A stretch of 64,000 nt of DNA from Streptomyces sp. RFCAC02 (GTDB taxonomy: Bacteria; Actinomycetota; Actinomycetes; Streptomycetales; Streptomycetaceae), in assembly GCF_004193175.1 (NCBI RefSeq), contig NZ_SAUH01000001.1, forward strand, positions 1,405,501 through 1,469,500. The letters run 5' to 3'. A program made the position numbers and the translations under genes. The stretch's first letter is position 1. Each line of letters opens with the position of its first letter. Positions 16,329 through 24,734 of the stretch are shown here, piece after piece. Under the pieces are notes generated by a model. It was not told the origin of the DNA and did not search any database. It was given only the letters and a program-made list of their open reading frames with translations.

Positions 16329-17141
16329 GTGGAGTACTTCGTGATCGGGTTGCTGGGGCCGCTGTCGGTGCAGGTCGGCGGTGTCCCCGTGGCGCCCAGC
16401 GCCGGCCAGCAGCGCAGGCTGATGGCGCTGCTCGCGGCGAACCTGGGGCGGGAGGTCGGCATGGCCGCGATCGAGGAGGAACTGTGGGCGGGACGGCCCC
16501 CAGGACGTCCGGCCGCCGCCGTGCAGACGTACGTCAAGGAGCTGCGCCGCCGGATCGGTGACGCCGTGGTGACGCTGCCGGACGCGGTGGACCCGAAGCA
16601 GATCCTGAGCCGCGGCCACGGCGGCTACCGCCTCGGCGGGCCGGGCGCCGTCCTGGACGTCCACGACTTCGAGCGGTCCGTGCGCGACGCGTCCCGCGCG
16701 CTCGCCGCGGGCGACCACGAGGAGGCGTCGCGCCGGCTCACGGCCGGACTCGCGCTGTGGCGCGGCCGGGCGCTGGACGACGTACGCGGCGGGGGCGCGC
16801 TGCGCGCGGAGGCGCTGCGGCTGGACGAACTGCGGCTGACCGCCCTGGAGACACGGATCGGCGCCGACCTCCACCTCGGCCGGCACGCCCGGCTGATCAG
16901 CGAACTCACCGCGCTCACCAGCCTCCACCCCTTCCAGGAGAACCTGCACGGCCAGCTCATGCTGGCGCTGCACCGCAGCGGCAGGCAGTCGCGGGCACTG
17001 GACGTGTACCGGTGCCTGCGCGCGAGGTTCGTCCGGGAACTCGGTATCGAACCGTCACGCCGGCTCCGGGCGCTGCACCGGTCGGTCCTGGCCGCCGACC
17101 CGGCACTGGACCCGCCGGCGCTCGCGGGCCTCGCCTCCTGA
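16329..17141 (+). CDS. SARP-family transcriptional activator (OmpR-type wHTH plus BTAD)
   Basis: 270 residues from GTG 16329 (GGGAGGAG about 6 nt upstream). Residues ~5-95 form an OmpR-like winged helix starting with IGLLGPLSVQVGG and containing LWAGRPPGRPAAAVQTYVKELRRRIG. Residues ~105-250 match the bacterial transcriptional activation domain (DVHDFERSVRDA..., LHPFQENLHGQLMLALHRSGRQSRALDVY, LGIEPSRRLRALH). Such SARPs are pathway-specific activators of antibiotic clusters, so it likely controls the adjacent MFS, ATP-grasp and SagB-N-like genes. Small SARP without NB-ARC domain. Confidence 0.9.
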   Translation: MEYFVIGLLGPLSVQVGGVPVAPSAGQQRRLMALLAANLGREVGMAAIEEELWAGRPPGRPAAAVQTYVKELRRRIGDAVVTLPDAVDPKQILSRGHGGYRLGGPGAVLDVHDFERSVRDASRALAAGDHEEASRRLTAGLALWRGRALDDVRGGGALRAEALRLDELRLTALETRIGADLHLGRHARLISELTALTSLHPFQENLHGQLMLALHRSGRQSRALDVYRCLRARFVRELGIEPSRRLRALHRSVLAADPALDPPALAGLAS

Positions 17142-17191
17142 CGGCCCGTACCGGCCGAACCCGACGCCCGACCGCCCACCCGAGGTTCCCC

Positions 17192-17806
17192 ATGCGACGC
17201 ATCGCCGCGGAGGCGCGTACGTTCCACCTCCGGTCCCTGACGGAGGACGTCACACTCGACCAGGAGAGCGGCGGGGACGCGCTGGTCCTCCTCAGCCGCT
17301 GGGGGACCGACCGCGTCGACCGGCCGTCACCCCGCGTCCGCGAGGTGCTGCGCCGCATGGCCCTCGGGCCGGTGCTGCTCACGGGAACGCCGGAGCCCGC
17401 GGACGGCGAACCGGTCGTCCCCCGTGTGCTGGGGCGGCTCTCCCACCTCGTGATCCACACCCTCGGCGTGGACGACCTGCGCGGTCCCCTGCTCTCGGCC
17501 CTGCCGGTCGCGCGGCATGCCGCGTTCCCGCGCGTCCGGTTGTCCGAACGGCAGCCGGTGCGTGCGGCGGGTCCGCTGCTGCTGACCACCCGCGGCTCCG
17601 GGTGGGTGCTGAAGCACGCCGGCTCGCCGTACCGGGTGATCGTGCACCGGTCGGAAGCGGCCCTGGTGGCCTCCCTCCTGGCCTGGCCCGTGACGCCGGG
17701 GGCGGCGTCGGCCGCCCTGCGGCTGCCGCCCCGTGTCACGGCGGCCGTCATCGGCCACCTGGTCGCGGCGGGGATCGCCGAGCCGGTCGGACGTCCGGCG
17801 GACTGA
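17192..17806 (+). CDS. SagB N-terminal-like protein lacking the nitroreductase domain
   Basis: 204 residues from ATG 17192 (GAGG 7 nt upstream), 50 bp after the SARP. I see two successive beta-strand/winged-helix-like units: TFHLRSLTEDVTL...ALVLLSRWG...VREVLRRMALG...LGRLSHLVIHTL, then GPLLLTTRGSGWVLKHAG...ALVASLLAW...VTAAVIGHLVAAGIAEP. This matches what I remember of the region preceding the FMN-nitroreductase domain in SagB-type azoline dehydrogenases of RiPP clusters, but the catalytic domain is absent. No YcaO gene is nearby. It may be a stand-alone peptide-binding partner for the ATP-grasp ligase. Assignment is tentative. Confidence 0.55.
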   Translation: MRRIAAEARTFHLRSLTEDVTLDQESGGDALVLLSRWGTDRVDRPSPRVREVLRRMALGPVLLTGTPEPADGEPVVPRVLGRLSHLVIHTLGVDDLRGPLLSALPVARHAAFPRVRLSERQPVRAAGPLLLTTRGSGWVLKHAGSPYRVIVHRSEAALVASLLAWPVTPGAASAALRLPPRVTAAVIGHLVAAGIAEPVGRPAD

Positions 17807-17810
17807 GCCC

Positions 17811-17824
17811 GCCGCCCGGGCGGC
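17811..17824. terminator. Short palindrome between convergent genes
   Basis: GCCGCCCGGGCGGC is a perfect 14-bp palindrome between the SagB-N-like stop (17806) and the response regulator stop (17826). It would fold with a minimal loop and is a modest terminator candidate. Confidence 0.4.
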
Positions 17825-17825
17825 C

Positions 17826-18434
17826 TCACACGAGCCAGTCGGACTCCCGCGCTATGCGGATCGCGTCGACACGGTTGCGCGCGTTCAGCTTGGTGACGAC
17901 GGTGGTCAGGTAGTTCCGCACGGTGCCCGGGGTCAGGTGCAGGGCCGCGGCTATCTCCACCGCCTCGTGCCCCTGCGCGGCCAGTCGCAGCACCTCCGTC
18001 TCCCGCTCGGTGAGCGGGCTCTCCAGGCCGTCCCACGCGGCGAGCGCCAGCTCGGGGTCCACGACCCGCTGTCCCGCGTGCGCCCGGCGCACCGCGTCGG
18101 CGAGCCGTTCCGGGGATTCGTCCTTGAGCAGGAACCCGGAGACCCGGGCGGCCAGCGCGCGTCGCAGGGTGCCAGGGCGGCCGAGGCTGGTGAGGATCAG
18201 GGTCCGGCACGAGGGCATCTCCTCGTGCAGCCGCGCGGCGGCGGTGAGCCCGTCGACACCGGGCAGGTCGATGTCGATGACCGCGACGTCGGGCCGTGTG
18301 GCGCGGGCGGCCGCCAGGATCTCGTCGCCGCGCGCGAGTTCGCTCACCACGTCGAGATCGTGCTCCAGGCCGAGCAGGGCGACGAGGGCACCGCGCACCA
18401 TGTGCATGTCCTCGGCCAGCAGGATGCGGATCAC
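17826..18434 (-). CDS. LuxR/NarL-family response regulator
   Basis: 202 residues from GTG 18434. Receiver domain 1-120 with acidic pocket AED (7-9), phospho-acceptor Asp54 in VIDIDLPG, and Lys near 105 (FLLKDESPE). C-terminal LuxR HTH about 137-195 (LTERETEVLRLAAQGHEAVEIAAAL...). It resembles DesR-like regulators paired with a five- or six-helix HisKA_3 kinase, which is the next gene upstream (74 bp). Probable target is the divergent ABC system. Confidence 0.9.
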   Translation of the reverse strand: MIRILLAEDMHMVRGALVALLGLEHDLDVVSELARGDEILAAARATRPDVAVIDIDLPGVDGLTAAARLHEEMPSCRTLILTSLGRPGTLRRALAARVSGFLLKDESPERLADAVRRAHAGQRVVDPELALAAWDGLESPLTERETEVLRLAAQGHEAVEIAAALHLTPGTVRNYLTTVVTKLNARNRVDAIRIARESDWLV

Positions 18435-18507
18435 GGCGGTGCTCCGTTCGTGCGGTACGGCGTCCGCCCGAGCGTAGCAACCGCTCGGGCGCGCCCGGTG
18501 GCTGCGC

Positions 18508-19680
18508 TCAGGACGCCGGGCCGGTGTGGACGCCGGGGGCGCCGGGCGTCCGCTGTGCCGCCCGGCCGACCGGTGCCTCGGCGACGAGCAGGAACGTGCC
18601 GTCCGGAGCGCGTCGCCACGTCAGGGTGCCGCCGACGGCCCGCAGCCGGGCGGTCAGGTTGCCGAGCCCGCTGCCGCCGTCCGGCTCGGACGGGCCGGAC
18701 GGCTCGCCGTGCGCGCCGTCATTGGTCAGGGACAGCCGCACGACCCCGTCCACGGCGGCCGCGTCGATCCCGCAGCGGGTCGCGCGGCTGTGCCGCAGCA
18801 CGTTCGTCACCCCCTCGCGCAGCACGGTCGCGAGCGCCGTGTCCACCGTGCCGCTCACGGTGCCGAGCCGGACGTCCGCGTGCACGGTGATGCCCGCGGC
18901 GTCCAGGGTGGTCCGCGCCGAGCGGACCTCCTCCTCCAGCGACAGGTCCCGGTAGCCGCTGGCGACCGCGCGGACATCGGCGAGCGCCTGGCGGGTGATC
19001 ACGAGGACGTCCTCGACCTCGGTCACGGCGCGCCCCGGCTGGTCGGGGATGAGCCGCCGGATCAGCTCCCCCTTGAGCGCCACGGCGGAGAGGCTGTAGC
19101 CGAGCAGGTCGTGCAGGTCGCGGGCGAACCGCAGCCGCTCCCGGGAGACGGCCGCCCTGCTCAGTTCCTCCCGCGTGTCGTGGAGCGCCCGGACGACCTC
19201 GGTGAGCCGGGTGAGGCCGTAGGTGACCAGTCCTGTCAGCAGGGTCGCCTGGACGTAATAGACGATGGTGCGGGGCGGATCGCCCCACTGGATCCCCGGC
19301 ACGAGCAGGCTGATGCCGACGAGCCCGTACAGCGGCCATGCCCACGGGGGCGGCAGGAGCAGCAGGATCGATCCGGCGAGGAACCCCGCCATCGATCCCC
19401 AGGCGCTGTCGAAGACGACGAGCGGGAGGTACGTGAGGGCCGCCTGCAGACCGAGCGTCCAGCCGGTGCGGCGCAGCGGTGCCCGGCGGGCGCCCGGCGC
19501 GGAGTGCACCAGTTGCAGCGCGTAGACCGCCGCCATCGCGGCGAAGGCGGCCGCGGAGCCGAGGGGCGACAGGCCGGCGTCCCCGATGTTCATGGCCGTG
19601 ATGCCGAAGTAGCACAGCAGCGCGACGTGCAGGATCGTCCGGGCCATGCGGGGCGCGGGCGGTTCGTCGCGTCGCGGCAT
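18508..19680 (-). CDS. DesK-like sensor histidine kinase
   Basis: 390 residues from ATG 19680. Five or six N-terminal membrane helices (about 14-160) without a large outside domain imply membrane-state or small-amphiphile sensing. HisKA_3 dimerisation motif RFARDLHDLLGYSLSAV carries the phosphorylated His190. The HATPase region has GVTNVLRHSRAT and GSGLGNL. Partner is the response regulator 74 bp downstream. The Pro/Gly-rich C-terminus (last ~20 residues) is dispensable-looking. The divergent MacB/FtsX-type transporter suggests a BceRS-like or membrane stress response. Confidence 0.9.
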   Translation of the reverse strand: MPRRDEPPAPRMARTILHVALLCYFGITAMNIGDAGLSPLGSAAAFAAMAAVYALQLVHSAPGARRAPLRRTGWTLGLQAALTYLPLVVFDSAWGSMAGFLAGSILLLLPPPWAWPLYGLVGISLLVPGIQWGDPPRTIVYYVQATLLTGLVTYGLTRLTEVVRALHDTREELSRAAVSRERLRFARDLHDLLGYSLSAVALKGELIRRLIPDQPGRAVTEVEDVLVITRQALADVRAVASGYRDLSLEEEVRSARTTLDAAGITVHADVRLGTVSGTVDTALATVLREGVTNVLRHSRATRCGIDAAAVDGVVRLSLTNDGAHGEPSGPSEPDGGSGLGNLTARLRAVGGTLTWRRAPDGTFLLVAEAPVGRAAQRTPGAPGVHTGPAS

Positions 19681-19722
19681 CCGGGGTCCCTCCGCCGGTC
19701 GGGATCGGGACTAGGGAGCTTA

Positions 19723-19740
19723 GTCGAGTACGTGTACGAC
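19723..19740. promoter_or_regulatory. Interrupted palindrome in divergent HK/ABC promoter
   Basis: GTCG at 19723-19726 and CGAC at 19737-19740 flank a partly symmetric centre containing ACGT. It lies 42 bp before the kinase start and 59 bp before the ABC start, where a response-regulator site would control both. Imperfect; candidate only. Confidence 0.3.
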
Positions 19741-19798
19741 GTGATCGGCGACAGTGAAACCTCAGAGCGCCCTCAGCCGGGTGCGCGACGGTGGCCGC

Positions 19799-20590
19799 AT
19801 GAGAGGCACACAGGACTCCCCGGACGGGGAGACGGACGCCGTACGGCTCGAAGCCGTGCGCAAGGTCCATGGCAGACGGAACGCGGTGACCGCCCTCGAC
19901 ACCGTGGACGTGCGGCTGGCGGGCGGCAGTTTCACCGCGGTGATGGGCCCCTCGGGGTCGGGCAAGAGCACCTTCCTCCAGTGCGCGGCCGGCCTCGACC
20001 GGCCGACGTCGGGATCCGTGCACCTCGACGGCGTGGAGCTGACCCGGCTCGGTGAACGCCGCCTGACCCGGCTGCGCCGTGAGCGCATCGGCTTCGTCTT
20101 CCAGGCGTTCAACCTCCTGCCCGGACTGACCGTGTCCGACAACGTCACCCTGCCGCTGCGGCTGGCCGGCCGCCGTCCCGACCGGGCCGCGGTCCGGGCC
20201 GTGCTCGACCGGGTGGGCCTGGGCGACCGGCTGCGCAGCAGGCCGGGCGAGCTGTCCGGCGGCCAGCAGCAGCGGGTCGCGATCGCGAGGGCGCTGGTCA
20301 CCGGACCCGCGGTGGTCTTCGCGGACGAGCCCACCGGCGCGCTCGACACCCGGACCGCGCAGGATGTGCTCGACCTGCTGCGCGACACCGTGCGGCAGGA
20401 CGGCAGGACGGTCGTCATGGTCACGCACGACCCGGTCGCCGCCGCCCGCGCCGACCGCGTGCTGTTCCTGACGGACGGGCGGATCACCGATGAGCTGGAC
20501 CGGCCCACGGCGGACGCGGTGGCCGGGCGCATGGCGCGTCTCGGCCGTCCGGCGGCCGACCGGCACATCACGGCCGGGGGTCCGCGGTGA
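19799..20590 (+). CDS. ABC transporter ATPase, MacB/LolD type
   Basis: 263 residues from ATG 19799; a GTG at 19754 would add 15 residues. Walker A GPSGSGKST (50-58), Q-loop FQAFNLLPGLTV, signature LSGGQQQR, Walker B VVFADEP followed by TGALD, H-loop VTHDP. Sequence and length are of MacB/YknY ATPases that partner FtsX-fold permeases. Its stop overlaps the permease GTG (GTGA at 20587-20590), so they are coupled. Confidence 0.93.
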   Translation: MRGTQDSPDGETDAVRLEAVRKVHGRRNAVTALDTVDVRLAGGSFTAVMGPSGSGKSTFLQCAAGLDRPTSGSVHLDGVELTRLGERRLTRLRRERIGFVFQAFNLLPGLTVSDNVTLPLRLAGRRPDRAAVRAVLDRVGLGDRLRSRPGELSGGQQQRVAIARALVTGPAVVFADEPTGALDTRTAQDVLDLLRDTVRQDGRTVVMVTHDPVAAARADRVLFLTDGRITDELDRPTADAVAGRMARLGRPAADRHITAGGPR

Positions 20591-23130
20591 GGATCGCCCT
20601 CGGCAACCTGCGCCATCACGCGACGGGCCACATCGCGTCGTTCATCGCGCTGTTCCTCGGCGCCACGGTCGTCATCGGCTGCGCGGGGCTGCTGGAGACC
20701 GGCATACGGAACGCCGCCCCGCCGCAGCGTCTCGCCGCCGCGCCGATCGTGGTCGCGGGTGACCAGCGGTACCACGGGACCGAGCAGGAGTTGGTGTACC
20801 CGGAGCGGGTGCGGCCCGACGCGGGCACGGCCGGCATCGTGGCCGCCGTCCCCGGCGTCGCGGACGTGGTCACGGATGTCTCCGTGGCCGCCGTGCTCCA
20901 CGGCGGCACGGACGTCACGGCCCACGGCTGGTCGTCCGCGCGGCTCACGCCGTACCGGATCGCGGAGGGCGAGCCGCCCTCGGGGCCGGACGGGATCGTC
21001 CTCGGCGAGCAGCTCGCCCGCGAGGCGGGGCTGCGGCCGGGGGACCGGGCCGGACTGCGCGTGAACGGCACCCCGCGGGACTACATCGTGTCGGGCGTCG
21101 CCTCCGGAACCGGGGACGGCGGCACCGTCTTCCTGGCCGACGCCGAGGCCGACCGCCTCACCGGCCTGCTCCCGGGGCGTGCCGGCACGTTCGACGTCGC
21201 CGGCGTGTTCCCGGAACCCGGCGCCGACATCGACCGGGTGGCCCGGGACGTCCGCGCCGCCGTCGCCGAGCACCCGGTGGCCGACCGTCCCCTCACCGTC
21301 CTGACCGGCGACGGGCGGGGCCGGGCCGAGGACCCGTCGGTCATCGCGGACGGGGGCGACCTGGTGCCGCTGGCCGCCGCGTTCGGCGGACTGTCGGCGA
21401 TGGTCGCCGTCTTCGTGGTGTCGGGCACGCTCGGCCTGGCGCTGCGCCAGCGGCAGCGCGAGACGGCCCTGCTGCGGGCGATCGGCGCCACACCGGGCCG
21501 TATCCGCCGCATGATCGCGGGCGAGACCCTGGTCCTCGCGGTGCTCGCGACGGCACTGGCCCGGTACCCGGGGGAGCGGTTCGGGCGGTGGCTGCTCGGC
21601 GAGTTCGCCGACGCCGGGGTCGTCCCCGATGCGATCGCCTACCGTGCCGGCTCCCTGCCGCCGGTCCTCGGCAGCGCGACGGTGCTGCTCACGGCGCTGG
21701 CGGCGGCCCTGGTCGCGGCGAGCGGCGCCGCGCGGACCCGGCCGGCCGAGGCGCTCGCCGAAGCCAGTGTGGAACGCCGCCCGTTCAGCCGGATCCGGCT
21801 GGTCACCGGCGTGCTGTGCCTGGCAGGCGGTGCGCTGCTGGCACGGGGCACCGCCGGTTCCGACGGCCCCGACGCCGCCGGGGTCGCCACTCCCGCGGTC
21901 ATGGTCTGGGCGGCGGCGGTCGGGCTCCTCGGTCCGCCCCTCGTGCGCACCGCCATGGCCCTGCTGCGCGGCCCGGCACGGCGGGTGGCCGGGCTCGCCG
22001 GGGAACTGGCGGTGGAGAACACCCGTACCCGGCTCTCGCGCGTCGCCTCGGCCGTCACACCGATCATGCTCGCCACCGGGCTCGCGCTGAGCCTCGTCCT
22101 CATCCACAGCAGCGAGGAGGAGGGCGCACGCCGGGCGTCCGAGGAGCAGGTGCGCGCCGATCTCGTCGTCTCCCCCGGCGCCGGCGGCCTGCCGTCCGAC
22201 CTCGTCGAGACGATCGGGGAACGGACCGACGTCGCCGCAGCGACCGCGCGGCTCACCAGCACCGGCTTCCTCGAACCCGCCACCGACCCGGCCGCCGCGC
22301 CGCCCGCCGACGAGGAGGAGGCGGGTCCGCAGCCGACCGAACTGCCGCTGTGGGGCGTCACACCGGACGGCCTCGACCGCACGACGTCCTTCACGGCGGC
22401 CGAGGGCAGCCTCGCCGACCTCGACGGGGACACCATCGCCCTGCCCACGCGGTACGCCGCCGGGCTCCGCATCGGCGACACCGTCCCGGTACGGCTCGGC
22501 GACGGCGCCCGGGTCCGGCTCACCCTGGCCGCGACCATCGAGGCACGCCCCGGTTACGAGACGGCCCTCGTGCCCGTGTCCCTCCTGCTCCCCCACACCG
22601 ACGCGGGCGCGGTCCGGGAGATCCTGGTGCGCACGGCGGCGGGCACCGACCGCTCGGACGTGGCGGCGGCCATCGAGGCCACGGCCGGCGTGCGGGCCGA
22701 CGGACGGGAGACGCTCGCGGCGGAGCGGGACGGGACCCAGACGACGATGGCGAACCTGGTGCTCGGGGTCGTCGTCGGCTACGCGGCGATCGCCCTGGTG
22801 AACGCCCAGGTGCTGGCGACGGCCGAGCGGCGCCGTGAACTCGCCCTGCTCCGGCTCGTCGGCGCCGGACGGCGGCAGGTGCTGCGGATGATGACGGTCG
22901 AGTCGACGCTCGTCGCCGTGGCGGGCATCGGACTCGGGGCGCTCGTCGCGGGGGCGACGCTGGTACCGGTGGCGCTGAGCCTGCTCGACTCGGTGCTGCC
23001 CGCCGGTCCCGCGTGGCTCCCCGCCGTGGTGGCCGCGTCGGCGCTCCTGCTGACGGCCGCCCCCACGCTCCTCGCCTCCGGCGCGGCGCTGCGGCACCGG
23101 CCCGGCGCCGTGGTGGCGACACGGGAGTGA
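20587..23130 (+). CDS. FtsX-family ABC permease (duplicated MacB type)
   Basis: 847 residues. One N-terminal helix (about 11-35), a ~200-residue outside domain, three helices (about 255-375, with LRQRQRETALLRAIGATPGRIRRM-type FtsX loop), a further helix at ~480-505, a second outside domain, and three C-terminal helices with the second FtsX signature TAERRRELALLRLVGAGRRQVLRM (about 735-760). This two-copy FtsX layout is typical of actinobacterial lipoprotein/peptide efflux or mechanotransmission permeases. It does not pump through the membrane like type I exporters. Likely regulated by the adjacent two-component system. Confidence 0.9.
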   Translation: MRIALGNLRHHATGHIASFIALFLGATVVIGCAGLLETGIRNAAPPQRLAAAPIVVAGDQRYHGTEQELVYPERVRPDAGTAGIVAAVPGVADVVTDVSVAAVLHGGTDVTAHGWSSARLTPYRIAEGEPPSGPDGIVLGEQLAREAGLRPGDRAGLRVNGTPRDYIVSGVASGTGDGGTVFLADAEADRLTGLLPGRAGTFDVAGVFPEPGADIDRVARDVRAAVAEHPVADRPLTVLTGDGRGRAEDPSVIADGGDLVPLAAAFGGLSAMVAVFVVSGTLGLALRQRQRETALLRAIGATPGRIRRMIAGETLVLAVLATALARYPGERFGRWLLGEFADAGVVPDAIAYRAGSLPPVLGSATVLLTALAAALVAASGAARTRPAEALAEASVERRPFSRIRLVTGVLCLAGGALLARGTAGSDGPDAAGVATPAVMVWAAAVGLLGPPLVRTAMALLRGPARRVAGLAGELAVENTRTRLSRVASAVTPIMLATGLALSLVLIHSSEEEGARRASEEQVRADLVVSPGAGGLPSDLVETIGERTDVAAATARLTSTGFLEPATDPAAAPPADEEEAGPQPTELPLWGVTPDGLDRTTSFTAAEGSLADLDGDTIALPTRYAAGLRIGDTVPVRLGDGARVRLTLAATIEARPGYETALVPVSLLLPHTDAGAVREILVRTAAGTDRSDVAAAIEATAGVRADGRETLAAERDGTQTTMANLVLGVVVGYAAIALVNAQVLATAERRRELALLRLVGAGRRQVLRMMTVESTLVAVAGIGLGALVAGATLVPVALSLLDSVLPAGPAWLPAVVAASALLLTAAPTLLASGAALRHRPGAVVATRE

Positions 23131-23198
23131 ACCGCCCGGGTGTGCCGCGCGACCCGGCTGTCGGCGCGGCACACCGGCGCCCGCGCCACGGCGCCAGG

Positions 23199-23228
23199 TT
23201 GAGCGGGGGTCCCGCCCGCGCGTAGGCT
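23199..23228 (+). promoter_or_regulatory. HrdB-type promoter for leaderless leader transcript
   Basis: TTGAGC at 23199-23204 and TAGGCT at 23223-23228 are separated by 18 bp, a good vegetative Streptomyces promoter. Transcription would start about 23235, right at the GTG/ATG of a 20-codon frame. Confidence 0.65.
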
Positions 23229-23235
23229 GCCCGGC

Positions 23236-23298
23236 GTGATGAACCCCGAGTCCGACCATACGGAGCCGCCGGCCGCCCGGCGGCGGGTCGTCGACTGA
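23236..23298 (+). CDS. Putative leader peptide of the CmlR-like exporter gene
   Basis: A 20-codon frame, GTG 23236 (or ATG 23239) to TGA 23296, encoding MMNPESDHTEPPAARRRVVD. It has no ribosome site, but its start coincides with the predicted transcription start, so it would be translated leaderless. Two stable hairpins follow before the exporter start. Attenuation through a stalled leader ribosome is established for cmlA-type exporter genes; applying it here is inference. Too short for coding statistics. Confidence 0.45.
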   Translation: MMNPESDHTEPPAARRRVVD

Positions 23299-23311
23299 TC
23301 GGTGAGTGACA

Positions 23312-23331
23312 CCGGCCGGACCTCCGGCCGG
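23312..23331 (+). promoter_or_regulatory. Attenuator hairpin 1
   Basis: CCGGCCGG (23312-23319), loop ACCT, CCGGCCGG (23324-23331): a perfect 8-bp GC stem 13 nt after the leader-peptide stop. Confidence 0.5.
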
Positions 23332-23347
23332 ACCCGCCTTCGCGCGG

Positions 23348-23372
23348 CCGGACACGCGCTCCGTGTGTCCGG
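23348..23372 (+). promoter_or_regulatory. Attenuator hairpin 2
   Basis: CCGGACAC (23348-23355) and GTGTCCGG (23365-23372), perfect 8-bp stem with a 9-nt loop, 67 nt before the exporter start. Either hairpin could terminate or reshape the leader RNA. GGAG for the exporter is at 23426-23429, outside both. Confidence 0.5.
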
Positions 23373-23438
23373 TCCCTTCCCGCGATCCCGGCACACGGAA
23401 GATCCCCGTCCGCGTCATCCGCGCTGGAGTCGATTCCG

Positions 23439-24572
23439 TTGCCCCTGTTCATCCATGCCCTGGCCCTCGCCGTCTTCGCGCAGGGCACCTCCGAGTTCAT
23501 GCTGTCCGGCCTGGTGCCGGGCATCGCCGACGGCCTGTCCGTGCCGGTCGGCGCCGCCGCGAGCCTCACGTCCGCCTACGCCGTCGGCATGATCGCGGGC
23601 GCGCCCGTGATGGCCGCGCTGAGTGCCCGGTGGCCGAGGCGGCGGGCGCTTGCGGCGTTCCTGACCGTGTTCGTCGCCGTCCACGTCCTGGGCGCCGTCA
23701 CCACGAGCTTCCCCGTGCTGTTCGGCACGCGGGTCGTCGCGGCCGTCGCCAACGCCGGTTTCCTCGCGGTCGCCCTGTCCGTCGCCACGGCCGTCGTACC
23801 ACCGGAGCGGCACGGCAGGGCGATGGCCACGCTGCTGTCCGGCGTGACGCTCTCGTGCGTCGCGGGCGTCCCGGCGGGCGCGCTGCTCGGTGAGTGGTGG
23901 GGCTGGCGGTCGGCGTTCTGGGCCGTCGCGGCGCTGTGCCTGCCCGCGCTGGCGCTGGTGTTCAGGTCGGCGCCGGCCGGCGCGGCGCGGCGGGACAACG
24001 TACGGGTCCGGCGGGAGCTGCGCGCGCTGCGGTCGCGTCCGGTGCGCCGCGCCCTCGTCCTCGCGGCGCTGGTGAACGGGGCGACGTTCGCGACGTTCGC
24101 CTACCTCGCGGTCATCGGCACGGACGCGGCGGGCCTGCCGGACGGCGCGGTGCCGGGGCTGCTGGCGGCGTTCGGCGCGGGGGCGTTCGCGGGCGTCACC
24201 GTGGCGGGCCGTACGGACGGCGGCCGGCTGCTCGTCGTGCTGTGCGCGCTGCCGGCCGGCTGGGCGGCACTGGCGCTCACCGGCGGGCACGCGGGATGGC
24301 TGGTCGTACTGGCGGTCGTACAGGGCGGCCTGTCGTTCGGCGCGGGCTCGACGCTGATCACGCGCGTGGTGCGGGCGGCACACGAAGCACCGTCGCTGGG
24401 CGGCTCGTTCGCGACGGCGGCACTGAACACGGGCGCCTTCACCGGCCCTCTGCTCGCCGGCGCACTCACCGGGGCAACGGGCGACTACCGCCACGCGGCC
24501 TGGATCAGCTCGGCACTGTCCCTGACCGCGCTCGCCGTCACGACGATGGGGAGGGGCCGTCCGACCTCGTGA
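23439..24572 (+). CDS. MFS exporter, CmlR/Cmx chloramphenicol-resistance type
   Basis: 377 residues starting at TTG 23439 (GGAG 9 nt upstream); MPLFIHALALAVFAQGTSEFMLSGLVPGIA closely follows the N-terminus of Streptomyces CmlR-type exporters (xGTSEFMLAGLVPDIA). Twelve hydrophobic segments are visible, with the DHA1 motif SARWPRRRALA after helix 2. The predicted function is proton-driven drug efflux, possibly of chloramphenicol; specificity cannot be read from sequence. A 300-bp leader with promoter, mini-frame and hairpins suggests drug-inducible attenuation. Confidence 0.85.
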   Translation: MPLFIHALALAVFAQGTSEFMLSGLVPGIADGLSVPVGAAASLTSAYAVGMIAGAPVMAALSARWPRRRALAAFLTVFVAVHVLGAVTTSFPVLFGTRVVAAVANAGFLAVALSVATAVVPPERHGRAMATLLSGVTLSCVAGVPAGALLGEWWGWRSAFWAVAALCLPALALVFRSAPAGAARRDNVRVRRELRALRSRPVRRALVLAALVNGATFATFAYLAVIGTDAAGLPDGAVPGLLAAFGAGAFAGVTVAGRTDGGRLLVVLCALPAGWAALALTGGHAGWLVVLAVVQGGLSFGAGSTLITRVVRAAHEAPSLGGSFATAALNTGAFTGPLLAGALTGATGDYRHAAWISSALSLTALAVTTMGRGRPTS

Positions 24573-24683
24573 CCGAGGCATGGGCCAACACGCCGACACA
24601 CCGCGACCGGGGAACGATTTCCGGCCGCACGAGCGGCGCCATCCGGCCACTCCGGGCGTAGGGTCGCACCACCCCCACCAGCG

Positions 24684-24729
24684 CGAGGCCCCCGTAGGCA
24701 GCCCCCTGCCTCCCCGAGCGGGGGCCTCG
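24684..24729. terminator. Strong bidirectional terminator
   Basis: An 11-bp perfect stem (CGAGGCCCCCG at 24684-24694 with its complement at 24719-24729) encloses a second 5-bp stem (AGGCA/TGCCT). It separates the MFS gene from the convergent XRE gene whose stop is at 24735. Confidence 0.8.
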
Positions 24730-24734
24730 CCCAC

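Noticed and set aside
19762..23418. 1218-aa minus-strand ORF
   Set aside because: Arg/Gly/Pro-rich antisense of the ABC ATPase and FtsX permease, which have intact motifs on the plus strand.
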